Shown: positions 1 to 10,751, counted from the first letter of the stretch. The stretch: DNA of 64,000 nucleotides from Norana najaformis (GCA_964023275.1 OZ029916.1:45727304-45791303), one strand, 5' to 3'. Numbers and translations are program-made. The notes: generated from the sequence alone by a model not told the origin.

Positions 1-1156
1 TACTTATCTCAGCCCACGCACTCAGTCAGTATATTTAAATGGATATTATTCATCTAGTGCTTTGTTGACCTGTGGTGTTCCGCAGGGTCCTGTACTTGGT
101 CCTCTGTTGTTTACATTATAGACAACACCTTTAGGTACACTGCTGGACAATCATTCGTTAGGATATAATTTCTATGGAGATGATACCCAAATCTAGATTT
201 CATTTTGACAGTTCGTCTTGTCACTCATCTGCACAGCTGTTGTTTGATGCCTTTGAGGAGCTACATTCTTGGATGGCAGCAAATAAACTCCTCCTTAACC
301 CATCGAAGACTGAATTTCTACTTCTGGGTACTCCACAGCAACTTAAAAAGTTTGAATGGCTTAAATCCTTAAAGCTGGGTGACTCAATTGTTGAATTGTC
401 TGATACTGCTCGTGACTTGGGCATTATTTTTGATTCTACTGTCTCTCACAAACTATGTAAATGATATTTGTAAATCATCATATATGTATATTCGTGACAT
501 ATGCAGAATTAGGCGTTATGTCCCCATGTCTTCTAGAATATCACTGGCTAATGCATTGGTCTCTAATCGCCTGGACTACTGCAACTCAATCCTTGTTGGT
601 ATCACAAAGTCAAATATGCAGAAACTCTAAAGAGTTCAGAACTCCTTGGCTAGAGCTATAACAAATACTTAAAATTTGAGCATATTACCCCTGTACTTAA
701 ATCTTTGCATTGGCTTCCTGTTCGGCAAAGGTTTTGTTTCAAATTGGGACTTACAGTTTATAAAACATTGAACTGTGGCCAACCACAATACTTAAAATCA
801 GTCCTTATTGCCAAGGCTTACCATAATTCAGCAAGGTCATCTGATTGTCTTTCTCTGGTCATACCTTGGACTACAACTGTTCTGGGTAAACGGGCTTTTT
901 CAGTTGCTGGATCTAAATTTTGGAATTCCCTTCCTGTGTCTGTTCGCTCTGCTCAGTCGCTTTTGTCATTTCGTTCTCAACTTAAAACATACCTTTTTCA
1001 AATTCCTTATCCATCGTAGGCTGCCTCTCTGTCCTGTGGAATGACCCTCTGGATATTGAACTGATTGCGGCTTGGCTATGGTGCACCATCGGTTGATGCC
1101 TTGTGCATTAGACACCGGGCCATTAGAAGTTTCTAATTATTATTATTATTATTACA
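1..1156 (+). mobile_element. CR1/L2-like non-LTR retrotransposon, 3' half, decayed
   Basis: The 3' part of a LINE reverse-transcriptase ORF in several frames. It starts with the RT motif CGVPQGPVLGPLL (about 70-110), then the catalytic block in the form FYGDDTQ (about 170-190; the usual Ala is Gly here). The thumb region contains the phrases ANKLLLNPSKTEFLLLG and LDYCNSIL, and the C-terminus has FWNSLPVSVR (about 930-960). Frames shift near 130-175, 460 and 660-700, so it is dead. It ends in a short (ATT)n run (about 1137-1155), typical of CR1/L2 3' tails. The junction at about 1156 falls inside the CXC-tailed element that follows. A related minus-strand 3' end lies at 40668-41045. Confidence 0.85.
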
Positions 1157-3450
1157 TACCAAATGCTGTGAAAGCTGAACATTCTTGGTTAGACAACATA
1201 TGGAAAATTGGCAAACATGTTCTTTTTATTCCAGCTCCATTTCTTCTTGGTCTGCTTATCATGCACAATAACAAACTGCATTGCAACCTCCTCTTTCTTT
1301 ATGTCGAATGCTGCCTTTGTTTTATGAAAATGCTCATAATGTTGCTATGATATGTCATTCGATGGATATTGTTCAAGCTGCTGTATCTAAACTGAATCCA
1401 GGTCAGGTTTCGGTAGTCACATTTGATCAACCACTCTACACACTAGCAAAACTGATACAGTGGAATTGGCCAGATTCATACGGTGCCAACAACTTTGCAA
1501 TTATGTTTTGTGATCTGATTGTTCATATTGAGATGGCAGCTCTTAAGGCCTTGGGAACTCTTTTTTTGAGTGGTAGTGGTTGGGAAGAAGCTGCCACATA
1601 AGCAGGGCTAGTAACTGCAGGTTCAGCTGAAGCACTTTTGTCTGCCACTCATGTCAGACGTTGTAGACATGTGTATGAAGTAACTCTAGCAGCACTCCAT
1701 GTTCTACAGTCCATGGCATTTGAAATTTGTAAGACTGACTTACAACCGTCTGATCAGTGTCTGTCATTTGAATCCTGGTGTGAAAAGCAGTGTTCTAAAC
1801 ATAAGCAATTTGCATTTTGGTCACTTGTAAAGAAATCTGAAGCTACAGTTTTATTGTTCGTTAGGTCTTTCAGGGAATCAAACTTTGGTCTGTATGTGGA
1901 TACAATGACTAGTTTGATTCCATGGTTTTTTGCACTAGATCGGACCAACTATGCACGTTGGCTCTCAGTTCACATTAGAGACATGGTTGCCTTGCCAAAT
2001 ACCAATCCAGATATTTTCAAGCAGTTTAACTCGGGCAAATTCACAGTTCACAAGACTACAAAAAAATTCTCAGGCATGTCTATTGACCAGGCTAACGAAC
2101 AGTTAAATACAGTTGTTGAAGGTGATGGTGGTGTGGTTGGTTTGACAGAGAATGACAGTGCATTGTGCAGGTGGATTCTTGCTGGTCCAGAAGTTGCCCG
2201 TTTACTTGCAGAGTTTAAATCGAGTTACCCGGTATTCTTCAGCTGTAGTTGGAGGTAGTGAATGTCACCATGAACAGCAGGCAATCATTAAAAAATCCTT
2301 TGTCAGAGATGTCGCTCACCTTGTCAGAACCATGGAAGATTTTGGTAACCCTTTTGAGGATGAGCATGACCTTATTGTATTGCACAACAGGAATATTTTA
2401 ACGACTGAGGCATCTGAAGCTGTTTGAGAGTACTTCAGATTGGTCTTTGTCAGTACAATGACTTTGTTACAACACGGCTAATGAATAACTGCTCCGCTGA
2501 AATGGAATAAGCTGTGCTTCTTTGCTGCTCCAAAGCTCACCACGGGTTCAAAGATGAAAAGTAAGGTCATTGCTTCAAGGAATGATGCTGCATTTTACTG
2601 TAGGCTGTCCATAGCTTGCCAAATTCGTAACAGTGACTTAGATTAATTTTTCCGGCATGAAGACCAAGTTTTTCCCCCCGTCATCAGATGCATGTAGTCT
2701 TCATCTGGGTCCAAATCTGATCTGTTGTCATGTCTCCAGAACCTATGCTGATTGCACCACGTGTCGATGGTTTGGTTGTTGATGGTGCAGCGATTGTAAA
2801 TATGTTGAAGCCTAAGTCTGTCACTACATTCGCAGATTATGCTGACAGAGTCTTTATTCCGTTTATTAAGTCGCAGCTTGCTCTTGTCAAGTGCATTGAC
2901 ATTGTGTGGGACCGTTATGAAAATGTCAGTCTCAAAGGCTTAACTCGTGCCAAACCTGGTTCTGGTATACGGCGCCAGGTTATTGAATCAGCCCCAATTC
3001 CATGTAACTGGCCTGACTTCCTATGCAATGATCACAATAAGACAGCATTGTTTACTTTTCTAACCAACAAATTGTCTAATGTGTCAGCAGGTGTGCGTAA
3101 GCATATTGTAGTTACATTAGATACAGCTGTTGTAAGAACAATACCAGACTATGATACTGCTCAGCTGAGTCCATGTACACATGAAGAGGCAGACACTCGA
3201 ATGTTTTTGCATGCCGCTGACTTAGTTCTTGCTGGGCATCACAAAATCCTGATTAAGACCGTTGATACTGATGTCGTTGTCTTCGCTGTTGCCTTTCAGC
3301 AAATACTAGCTTGTCATGAATAGTGGTTGGCATTTGGGACAGGACATCATCTTCGATATATTCCTGCTCATGAGCTAGTATGCATTTTGGGCCCAGAGTG
3401 ATCCTGTGCACTGCCTATGGTTCATGCATTCACTGGCTGTGACACTGCAT
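1157..3450 (+). pseudogene. CXC-tailed, PIN/FEN-like repeated protein, copy 1 (broken, both ends missing)
   Basis: Conceptual translation matches the second copy at 16262-18560 almost base for base (offset about 15.1 kb). Recognisable blocks: a segment with VVTFDQPLYTLAKLIQW and WPDSYG (about 1400-1490), then DRTNYARWLSVHIRDM (about 1935-1985), then a core beginning DGLVVDGAAIVNMLKP (about 2766-2815) with HEEADTRM (about 3180) and TVDTDVVV (about 3260). The acidic pattern resembles PIN/FEN-type nucleases; that fold is inference. Breaks: an in-frame TAA near 1600 (shared with copy 2), a private 7-nt insertion near 2227, and a stop in place of Arg near 3400. The 5' side is cut by the CR1 element. 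The 3' side stops at about 3450, joining array DNA, so the CXC tail is absent. Confidence 0.75.
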
Positions 3451-3640
3451 CAATTAAAAAATTAAATATATACTGTAGTTGGTGGCCATTAAAATTAATG
3501 CTTAAACAAACATATCTACACCAAAACTAGCATCATAAACTATATACGCGAACAGTTTAACACACCAGAATATAAACCAAAGGAGATTCATTACAGAATA
3601 CATTTCACTGTTATGTATAATGGTGGCTAATAAAGATTAC

Positions 3641-3776
3641 CCTGGACAGTGCAGTAGATCCTAATTTTCGATCCTGCAGAAAACGGCTGGAACATTTTCA
3701 GCACCCGCTTCTTAGGGCTTACTGCCCCCACAACACCAGTGGTGTACACCTTCACTCATAAAAATAAGTGTTTCTC
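3641..3776 (-). pseudogene. Beta exon, divergent copy R (frameshifted)
   Basis: Keeps the acceptor (pyrimidine-rich, TTTAG) and donor (CAGG|GTAATC) of the beta exon but carries one extra G in the GGGGG run near 3725, making it 136 nt. Ignoring that base, it encodes a diverged version of the 45-residue module: GETLIFMSEGVHHWCCG, then PKKR, then QP, GSKIRIYC. Compared with the main type, changes are conservative (W/F, I/L, K/R), so this branch was coding for a long time before it decayed. It is the most downstream beta copy in the array. Confidence 0.55.
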
Positions 3777-4263
3777 CTAAAGCAAAGATACAGATAATAA
3801 AGAAAAAGTTTTGAAAGAACTCTAGAAAAAAGTTTTGGATAGCATAAATATTAAATGGAAAGTTGCAGAATCGTATGTAGGCCTAATCATATCGTGTAAC
3901 TTCAGAATAATCCACAAAGCATTTATCAGTAGTGCACTAAATAATGGTTGCTCTGTGAAACCATACAGTCTGCCAATGTCTTTGTGCCAGCAACCAAGGC
4001 TAAAAATTGCAACCAGGACTTCCGGTTGTTACTGACTAATTAAAATTTCGTTTGCCATTTGAAAATTCATTAAACAACTACAGTTCATTAACAGCTGAAA
4101 TTTATAATAAAAAAACAACATAAAACACATTAAAATAAGCAAGTTGAAACAGACAAGGTGTAAGTTTAGACATGAATGACATTGCAGAACTGACAGAACG
4201 GTTAGAACTTGGCAGCAAACTCGAAAAGAAATAGGCAGGAAATTATTATTTATTAATATACAC

Positions 4264-4353
4264 CAGTCGAACCCGGCTGAAGCACCGCTCTTTCAATCCT
4301 GAATTGACCGTGGTTCACGAAAGTAACCGCAACTCCCTCTTTCAGCAGGTGAA
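4264..4353 (-). CDS. Alpha exon copy 1 of unidentified modular gene
   Basis: A 90-nt exon with acceptor ATTACAG and donor ACTG|GTGTAT on the minus strand. It is phase 1 at both ends, so it can be duplicated or skipped without frame change. Encodes about 30 residues beginning HLLKEGVAVTFV and ending RIERAVLQPGST, an alternating hydrophobic pattern suggesting beta strands. When joined to a beta exon, G+GG makes Gly (PGST-G-ETLL). Against copy 2 it differs at seven synonymous and two nonsynonymous codons, the mark of a selected coding exon. I do not recognise the family. Confidence 0.6.
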
Positions 4354-4489
4354 CTGTAATAAATATTATAAGAAAATAATATAAATGTAACAAGCTTTCT
4401 GATGATACATGCATAATCTGTGGTTAATCATGTATGTATATTTTGTAGCTTAATTTTATATCTAGTTATCCTATTTCATATTTAATTAT

Positions 4490-4835
4490 TTACAATATTA
4501 GGGTACACAACAGTCCAGTGGTTAGCATGCTGAACAGTCAGTCGAAAGTTGGGGGTTTCAATCCCCGCCACGGTAGAAATCATTCCAAGATTTTGACCGG
4601 CACACTTCTGCAGCATACCCAGCAGTAAAATATGTGAAAACACACGTTTTTCCATACCGACCGTATGGCCTCTTTGGCTCTGCCCATTTCTCAACAAATT
4701 TATCTGGTGAGATCCTTCACCATTTCTGCCCGTTCTGAATGGGTGACACGCCATTTAAGGTCACCCGTACGGCCGAGCTAAATCAAACTGAAATCTTAAA
4801 TATTACCACGATCGGTATGCTAACCGGCATCCTCA
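4490..4835 (+). mobile_element. tRNA-headed SINE, family F
   Basis: The head has a pol III A-box-like stretch (CAGTGGTTAGCATGCTG, about 4515-4532) and a B box (GGTTTCAATCCC, about 4554-4566), spaced as in a tRNA. The body includes CCGTATGGCC and GGTGAGATCCTTCACC, and the end is near GGCATCCTCA. Near-identical copies lie at 9170, 12370 and 27838, with a diverged 3' part at 50405. The 90-codon open frame on the opposite strand is a by-product. Confidence 0.75.
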
Positions 4836-4865
4836 TTTATAATAAAAAACAACATAAAACACATT

Positions 4866-5450
4866 AAAGTATCATAATTTTTAAAGCCTCTTTTCGGCAG
4901 AATGCTGCATTAAAAAGAGCAAGCAGACCCCTTAAGCTAACCCTGAGAGGCAGCCACCATTATGAATCATTAACGACTTCTTTATTCTTAGCCTCGGCAT
5001 ATGAGGGCAGGTGGAAAGCCCCGACATCACTGTCTGATCTTTCCACTGACAGTGTATAGTCAGTGTACTCATTACAGCTGAGTTTGCTAGGGGGTGCAAG
5101 TGGAGCTGAAATCTCAAAACAAGTTTCTACCCTGGCGGGATTTGAACCTCTGACCTTCAGTTCACAGTCCATCAGGCTAAACACCAGACTATCACACAAT
5201 CCAAGCATTTTTAATGTTCGGATAAAAATAACTGAAACTCCGCCACTGCCTTGTTTGGGGGGAAGTGCCAGTCCCAAGCCTGGATGAAGGAGGAGGGCGA
5301 CGTCAACGGCCTTTGATGCCATAAGCTGTCGTTAAACTGAGGAACTACTAACCGAAACTCAATCTCATATAAAACGAAACAAAAACAAACTTTTCTTTGA
5401 TGTTGCTGTAGTGGGTACAGCACCGTTCACTTCGGAACAAAAGAGAACAA
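4866..5450 (-). mobile_element. tRNA-headed SINE family D block
   Basis: Read on the minus strand, a tRNA-like head (GATAGTCTGGTGTTTAGCC as A box; AGGTTCAAATCCC as B box, about 5130-5205) precedes a conserved body with CTCATATGCCGAGGCTAAGAA and GGCTGCCTCTCAGGG, ending in an AT-rich tail at about 4866. Upstream of the head is another repeated stretch (about 5210-5450). The body recurs, diverged, in solo copies at 22035, 22405 and 62700, so it is an old family carried along by the array duplications. Confidence 0.65.
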
Positions 5451-5870
5451 CATCCCCTGAATAAAGATAATTTCAAGTTAATTTTAAGTTAAATAATTGC
5501 CAGTAATTTTACATGTTAATATTAAGTTAATTAATTGTAACTGGGATCATCATCATCATCATCAGTTCCTGATGCCAGCCTTTTGGTGACTGTGGGTGTG
5601 AAACACTTCTAGAATGGCTTATTTCTATTTGTAAGTGTCCAGTTCCTTGAAATGTTAAATAATTCTAACATTATAAAATTTAAAAATTAAATATATACTG
5701 TAGTTGGTGGCTATTAACTGCTTAAACAAACATATCTACACCAAAACTAGCATCATAAACTATATACGCAAACAATCTAACACACCAAAATGTGAATCAA
5801 AGGAGAATCACTACACAGACATGCTTAGATACATTTCACTATTATGTACAGTTGTGCTATGAAAGATTAC
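5451..5870. other. Array intron: (ATC)n patch and AT-rich spacer
   Basis: Contains AAGTTAATT-rich sequence with an uninterrupted GTTAATAATTGCCAG-type site. At the paralogous place near 6966 and 10175 two elements are inserted, so this copy shows the empty site. A short (ATC)n run lies at about 5548-5564. No coding signal seen. Confidence 0.5.
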
Positions 5871-6005
5871 CTGGGCCCGTGCAGTACATCCTGATGCGGG
5901 AGCCGACTGTCAGAGGCTGAGAAAGAATCAGCTCCCGCTTCCGTGGATTCACTGACCCGCAGCAGAAATGGGTCACGCCCTCCTGACAGTACAGGAGGGT
6001 CTCCC
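5871..6005 (-). CDS. Beta exon copy 1 of unidentified modular gene
   Basis: A 135-nt exon, acceptor TTACATTAG, donor CCCAG|GTAATC, phase 1 at both ends. Encodes 45 residues: GETLLYCQEGVTHFCCG, then NPRKREL, then QPLTVGSRIRMYCTGP. The four cysteines include a CC pair and a C-terminal YCT. Compared with the older copies R (3641) and Q (24213), it keeps Gly-Glu, EG, H, CCG, KR, QP, GS, IR and YC, while many other differences are conservative or silent. That implies selection on the protein. Family not recognised. Confidence 0.6.
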
Positions 6006-6330
6006 CTAATGTAAAGTTACAGATAACTTCAGAAAATAAAATTCTGGAAAGTATAAACATTACATGGAAACTTGCAGATATATATAGGCCTAATCATATC
6101 GTTTAACTTCAGAATAATGCACAAGGCATTTATCAGGAGTGCACTAAACAATGGTTGCTATGTGAAACCATACAGTCTGCCAATGTCTTTGTGCCAGCAA
6201 CCAAGGCTAAAAATTGCAACCAGGACTTCCGGTTGTTACTGACTAATTAAAATTTCGTTTGCCATTTGAAAATTCATTAAACAACTACAGTTCATTAACA
6301 GCTAAAATTTATAATAAAAAAAACAACATA

Positions 6331-6930
6331 AAACACATTAAAGTATCATAATTTTTAAAGCCTCTTTTCGGCAGAATGCTGCATTAAAAAGAGCAAGCAG
6401 ACCCCTTAAGCTAGCCCTGAGAGGCAGCCACCATTATGAATCATTAACGACTTCTTTTTTCTTAGCCACGGCATATGAGGGCAGGTGGAAAGCCCCGCCA
6501 TCACTGCCTGATCTTCCTACTGACAGCGTATAGTCAGTGTACTCATTACAGCTGAGTTTGCTAGGGGTGGGGTCCAAGTGGAGCTGAAATATCAAAACAA
6601 GTCTCTGCCCTGGAGGGATTTGAACCCCTGACCTTCAGTTCACAGTCCATCAGGCTAAACACTAGACTATCACACAATCCAAGCATTTTTAATGTTCAGA
6701 TAAAAATAACTGAAACTCCGCCACTGCCTTGTTTGGGTGTAGTGCCAGTCCCAAGCCTGGATAAAGGAGGAGGGGAACGTCAACGGCCTTTGATGCCATA
6801 AGCTGTCGTTAAACTGAGGAACTACTAATCGAAACTCAATCTCAGATAAAACGAAACAAAAACAAACTTTTTCTCGATGTTGCCGTAGTTCCACCGTTGT
6901 TGAGCTCCGAGCAGAATAGTGCAACATCGC
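6331..6930 (-). mobile_element. tRNA-headed SINE family D block, copy in first 3.2-kb unit
   Basis: Same structure as the block at 4866: tRNA-like head with B box GGTTCAAATCCC on the minus strand (about 6610-6625) and conserved body toward 6331. It marks the start of the first 3.2-kb tandem unit; the equivalent block in the second unit begins at 9538. Confidence 0.65.
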
Positions 6931-6965
6931 CTGAATAAAGATAATTTCAAGTTAATTTTAAGTTA

Positions 6966-7162
6966 ATTCATCATCATCATTGTCGCGAGCTAGTCGCAAA
7001 GTCAGAGTTCAGAAAAAAAATCAACATAACTGTTTAAGCGTTTCTTCTCCTCGTTGTGTAATCCCCAAACGCCATCACCCGAGTCTCTCTCTAGACTGTC
7101 ATCCTGCCCCTTCTCTATAAAATTTAATAAGTAAGTGGGACCTGCCCACCCCTTGGTCCTGA
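6966..7162 (-). repeat. Short (ATC)n-tailed inserted repeat
   Basis: A segment of about 200 bp starting TCATCATCATCATTGTCGCG, present here and at about 10172-10370 but absent at the paralogous positions near 5490, 13380, 23835 and 26205. The opposite end abuts the RTE-tailed element. It was therefore inserted after the array modules first duplicated. Confidence 0.55.
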
Positions 7163-7543
7163 CAATCATCATCATCATGATCCATGGGCCGAGAGCCCGT
7201 AGGTGTCCACTGGATGCATTGTCATTGCATTGGATTTCCTTCGTCTGTTTCCTTTATGAACGGAGTATCTGCACCCATCCGTTCGACCCTTGCACTTCTC
7301 TGTGAAATGAGTTCCAGGCTTGGAACTGGGTCTGATGTCCTTGTGGCACCAGAGGCGTCGTTGCCGCCCACGTTAGCCAGCTGTTTCAGGGTTCCTGCTG
7401 AGCCTGTCCACCTCGCGAAGCGCCCTAGGTGGTACCTCGGCCAAGACCTTCACCACTGATGGCATAGCCTCAGCAGGCAATCCCTTACTTGGCTCTTTTC
7501 ACCCCCTCACCACGTTGAGGTGTGAGTCGGACTTTGAGGGGGT
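7163..7543 (-). mobile_element. Short element with RTE-type 3' tail (LINE-dependent SINE)
   Basis: On the minus strand this 380-bp element begins CCCCCTCAAAGTCCGACTCA and ends with GTGGACACCTACGGGCTCTC, GGCCCATGGATC and (GATGAT)n. The last 50 bases match the 3' end of the RTE-type LINE at 57297-58425, including the codons for YGLSAHGP. The rest is unrelated to the LINE coding region. This is the expected design of a SINE or internally replaced element mobilised by that LINE. No tRNA-like A/B boxes were seen, so the head source is unknown. A second copy lies at 10371-10751. Confidence 0.65.
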
Positions 7544-7678
7544 TAATTAATTGCCAGTAATTTAACAAGTTAATTTTAAGTTAATTAATTGTAACTGGAT
7601 CATCATCGTCATCATCATCATCATCAGTTTCTGGTGCCAGCCTTTTGGTAACAATGGGTGCAAAACACTTCTGATGAA

Positions 7679-7968
7679 AGGACGTGGTGGCATAGTGGTA
7701 TGTTCTGTGCCTTGTAACCGGAGGGTCATGGGTTTGAACCTGCCTCAAGCCGCTGTGAAGCAACCTTGGACAAGATGCTCACCCACAACTGTCTGTGAGG
7801 AAGGCAATGGGAAAACCACCTCACTCATCTCATCCCAAGTGGCATAAAGCCAATGGACCTGCCTTGGGGCAGAGAACTCCATCATTTCACCCACGCCCAC
7901 GATTCCTCGCTCAGTCGATGGACATATGGCGTGTTAACAAATGCATTACTTACTTACTTACTTACTTA
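7679..7968 (+). mobile_element. tRNA-headed SINE, family B
   Basis: The head has GTGGCATAGTGGTATGTTC as A box and GGGTTTGAACC as B box (about 7684-7742). The body includes GACAAGATGCTCACCCACAA, GGAAAACCACCTCACTCATC and ATCATTTCACCCACGCCCAC. It ends in an (ACTT)n tail (about 7945-7968). Other copies: 10876-11168, 24636-24952 (interrupted) and 26338-26555 (truncated). Confidence 0.75.
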
Positions 7969-8011
7969 GATACATTTCACTATTATGCACAGTTGTGCTA
8001 TGAAAGATTAC

Positions 8012-8146
8012 CTGGGCCCGTGCAATAAAGCCTGACGCGGGAGCCGACTGTCACAGGCTGAGTAAGAGTCAGCTCCCGCTTCCGCGGATTCATCGTTCCC
8101 ATGAGGAGATGGGTCCGACCCTCCTGACAGTACAGGAGGGTCTCCC
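8012..8146 (-). CDS. Beta exon copy 2 of unidentified modular gene
   Basis: 135 nt, acceptor TTACTTTAG, donor CCCAG|GTAATC, phases 1-1. Encodes GETLLYCQEGRTHLLMG, NPRKREL, QPVTVGSRVRLYCTGP. The CC pair of copy 1 is replaced (LM), so those two cysteines are not invariant. Differences from copy 3 (11213) are few, as expected for the recent 3.2-kb tandem duplication. It follows alpha copy 2 (8942-9031) in transcription order. Confidence 0.6.
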
Positions 8147-8941
8147 CTAAAGTAAAGTTACAGATAACTTCAGAAAATAAAATTCTGGAAAGTATAAACA
8201 TTACATGGAAACTTGCAGAATCGTATATAGGCCTAATCATATCGTGTAACTTCAGAATAATGCACAAGGCATTATCAGTAGTGCACTAAACTGTGAAACC
8301 ATACAGTCTGCCAATGTCTTTGTGCCAGCAACCAAGGCTAAAAATGGCAACCAGGACTTCCGGTTGTTATTCAGACGACAGAAAGTGTTGATGCTTTCAA
8401 AAAACAATAAAACTGTTCATACTTTCAAAAAACAGCTCTTGGGCAAACAACTTACATTAAAAAGCAACTTAGAATTAAACTGATACTTACAATGCTGCAA
8501 ATGTTGTAGTCATTACATTACACTACAATATTTTTCAGTACCTTGCAGCATCCTATAAACTTAATCACTGCAAGTACGCAGAAATTTCTTTCAAGTATAA
8601 TGTCTGATAGATTAAATTGATGTGATTCATAAAAATACAAACTTTCGGTTTCGGGCATACAAGAAATATCTAATCTAAAGACTTCTATAGTGCTGATATC
8701 ATTATGCCCAAGGCAGCAGCCTAAGGTCCCTTCAAGTTAAAATCACAATCCAAACGCATAGTCCATTGGAAAACCCAAATGAATTCCGATACGTCAGAGA
8801 AACCACAAACAAATAAGCAAGTTGAAACAGACAAGGTGTAAGTTTAGACATGAATGACATTGCAGAACTGACAGAACGGTTAGAACTTGGCAGCAAACTC
8901 GAAAAGAAATAGGCAGGAAATTATTATTTATTAATATACAC
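8147..8941. other. Array intron between alpha 2 and beta 2
   Basis: AT-rich intron-like sequence present at matching places upstream of beta copies 3 (about 11348-12142) and 6 (about 26806-27612). It includes GGCCTAATCATATCG and CCAGGACTTCCGGTTGTTA, landmarks shared by all beta copies. I see no further exon in it with confidence. Confidence 0.5.
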
Positions 8942-9031
8942 CAGTCGATCCCGGCTGAAGCACTGCCCGTTCTATCCTAAATTGCGTGTGGATAACGAAC
9001 GTAACCGCAACTCCCTCTTTCAGCAGGTGAA
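8942..9031 (-). CDS. Alpha exon copy 2 of unidentified modular gene
   Basis: 90 nt, acceptor ATTACAG, donor ACTG|GTGTAT, phases 1-1. Encodes HLLKEGVAVTFVIHTQFRIE followed by RAVLQPGST. Against copy 4 (27613) I count about twelve synonymous and three nonsynonymous codon differences; against copy 1, seven and two. Splice sites are preserved in all. Spliced to beta 2 it reads on in frame through a Gly junction. Confidence 0.62.
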
Positions 9032-9169
9032 CTGTAATAAATATTATAAGAAAATAATATAAATGTAACAAGCTTTCTGATGATACATGCATAATCTGTG
9101 GTTAATCATGTATGTATATTTTGTAGCTTAATTTTATATCTAGTTATCCTATTTCATATTTAATTATTT

Positions 9170-9515
9170 ACAATATTAGGGTACACAACAGTCCAGTGGT
9201 TAGCATGCTGAACAGTCAGTCGAAAGTTGGGGGTTTCAATCCCCGCCACGGTAGAAATCATTCCAAGATTTTGACCGGCACACTTCTGCAGCATACCCAG
9301 CAGTAAAATATGTGAAAACACACGTTTTTCCATACCGACCGTATAGCCTCTTTGGCTCTGCCCATTTCTCAACAAATTTATCTGGTGAGATCCTTCACCA
9401 TTTCTGCCCGTTCTGAATGGGTGACACGCCATTTAAGGTCACCTGTACGGCCGAGCTAAATCGAAACTGAAATCTCTTAAATATTACCACGATCGGTATG
9501 CTAACCGGCATCCTC
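9170..9515 (+). mobile_element. tRNA-headed SINE, family F, copy 2
   Basis: Near-identical to the copy at 4490 and carried by the duplication. A and B boxes at about 9193-9245; 3' end at GGCATCCTCA about 9511. Confidence 0.75.
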
Positions 9516-9537
9516 ATTTATAATAAAAAACAACATA

Positions 9538-10150
9538 AAACACATTAAAGTATCATAATTTTTAAAGCCTCTTTTCGGCAGAATGCTGCATTAAAAAGAG
9601 CAAGCAGACCCCTTAAGCTAACCCTGAGAGGCAGCCACCATTATGAATCATTAACGACTTCATTTTTCTTAGCCTCGGCATATGAGGGCAGGTGGAAAGC
9701 CCCGCCATCACTGACTGATCTTCCCACTGACAGTGTAGAGTCAGTGTACTCATTACAGCTGAGTTTGCTAGGGGGGGGGGGGGTGCAAGTGGAGCTGAAA
9801 TCTCAAAACAAGTCTCTGCCCTGGCGGGATTTGAACCTCTGACCTTCAGTTCACAGTCCATCAGGCTAAACACCAGACTATCACACAATCCAAGCATTTT
9901 TAATGTTCGGATAAAAATAACTGAAATTCCGCCACTGCCTTGTTTGGGTGTAGTGCCAGTCCCAAGCCTGGATAAAGGAGGAGGGGAACGTCAACGGCCT
10001 TTGATGCCATAAGCTGTCGTTAAACTGAGGAACTACTAATCGAAACTCAATCTCAGATAAAACGAAACAAAAACAAACTTTTCCTCGATGTTGCCGTAGT
10101 TCCACCGTTGTTGAGCTCCGAGCAGAATAGTGCAACATCGCCTGAATAAA
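9538..10150 (-). mobile_element. tRNA-headed SINE family D block, start of second 3.2-kb unit
   Basis: Same as 6331-6930 with small differences, including a G run at 9772-9782. B box GGTTCAAATCCC on the minus strand near 9825-9838. Marks the first bases of the second 3.2-kb tandem unit. Confidence 0.65.
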
Positions 10151-10370
10151 GATAATTTCAAGTTAATTTTAAGTTAATTCAACATCATCACTGTCGCGAG
10201 CTAGTCGCAAAGTCAGAGTTCAGAAAAAAAATCAACATAACTGTTTAAGCGTTTCTTCTCCTCGTTGTGTAATCCCCAAACGCCATCACCCGAGTCTCTC
10301 TCTAGACTGTCATCCTGCCCCTTCTCTATAAAATTTAATAAGTGGGACCTGCCCACCCCTTGGTCCTGAC

Positions 10371-10751
10371 AATCATCATCATCATGATCCATGGGCCGAG
10401 AGCCCGTAGGTGTCCACTGGATGCATTGTCATTGCATTGGATTTCCTTCGTCTGTTTCCTTTATGAACGGAGTATCTGCACCCATCCGTTCGACCCTTGC
10501 ACTTCTCTGTGAAATGAGTTCCAGGCTTGGAACTGGGTCTGATGTCCTTGTGGCACCAGAGGCGTCGTTGCCGCCCACGTTAGCCAGCTGTTTCAGGGTT
10601 CCTGCTGAGCCTGTCCACCTCGCGAAGCGCCCTAGGTGGTACCTCGGCCAAGACCTTCACCACTGATGGCATAGCCTCAGCAGGCAATCCCTTACTTGGC
10701 TGTTTTCACCCCCTCACCACGTTGATGTGTGAGTCGGACTTTGAGGGGGTT
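10371..10751 (-). mobile_element. Short element with RTE-type 3' tail, copy 2
   Basis: Nearly identical to 7163-7543 because it lies inside the tandemly duplicated 3.2-kb unit. The (ATC)n run at its lower end and the CATGGGCCGAGAGCCCG motif match the tail of the LINE at 57297. The (ATC)n-tailed repeat that precedes it occupies about 10172-10370. Confidence 0.65.

Noticed and set aside
4500-4580. Genuine tRNA genes at SINE heads (also 7684, 22420, 48350, 63250)
   Set aside because: A and B boxes are present but the acceptor and anticodon stems do not pair as a tRNA, and each head is followed by a repeated SINE body.
4482-4754. 90-codon minus-strand ORF repeated four times (also 9160, 12361, 27832)
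   Set aside because: It is antisense to a tRNA-headed SINE; its conservation reflects recent duplication, not protein selection.
5857-6060. Treating the beta ORFs as small stand-alone genes
   Set aside because: The upstream half of each ORF is intron sequence; conservation with divergent copies starts exactly at the acceptor AG and ends at the donor GT, so they are exons.
7184-7459. 91-codon plus-strand ORF repeated at 10391
   Set aside because: It is antisense to the RTE-tailed short element, and both copies are in the recent tandem duplication.
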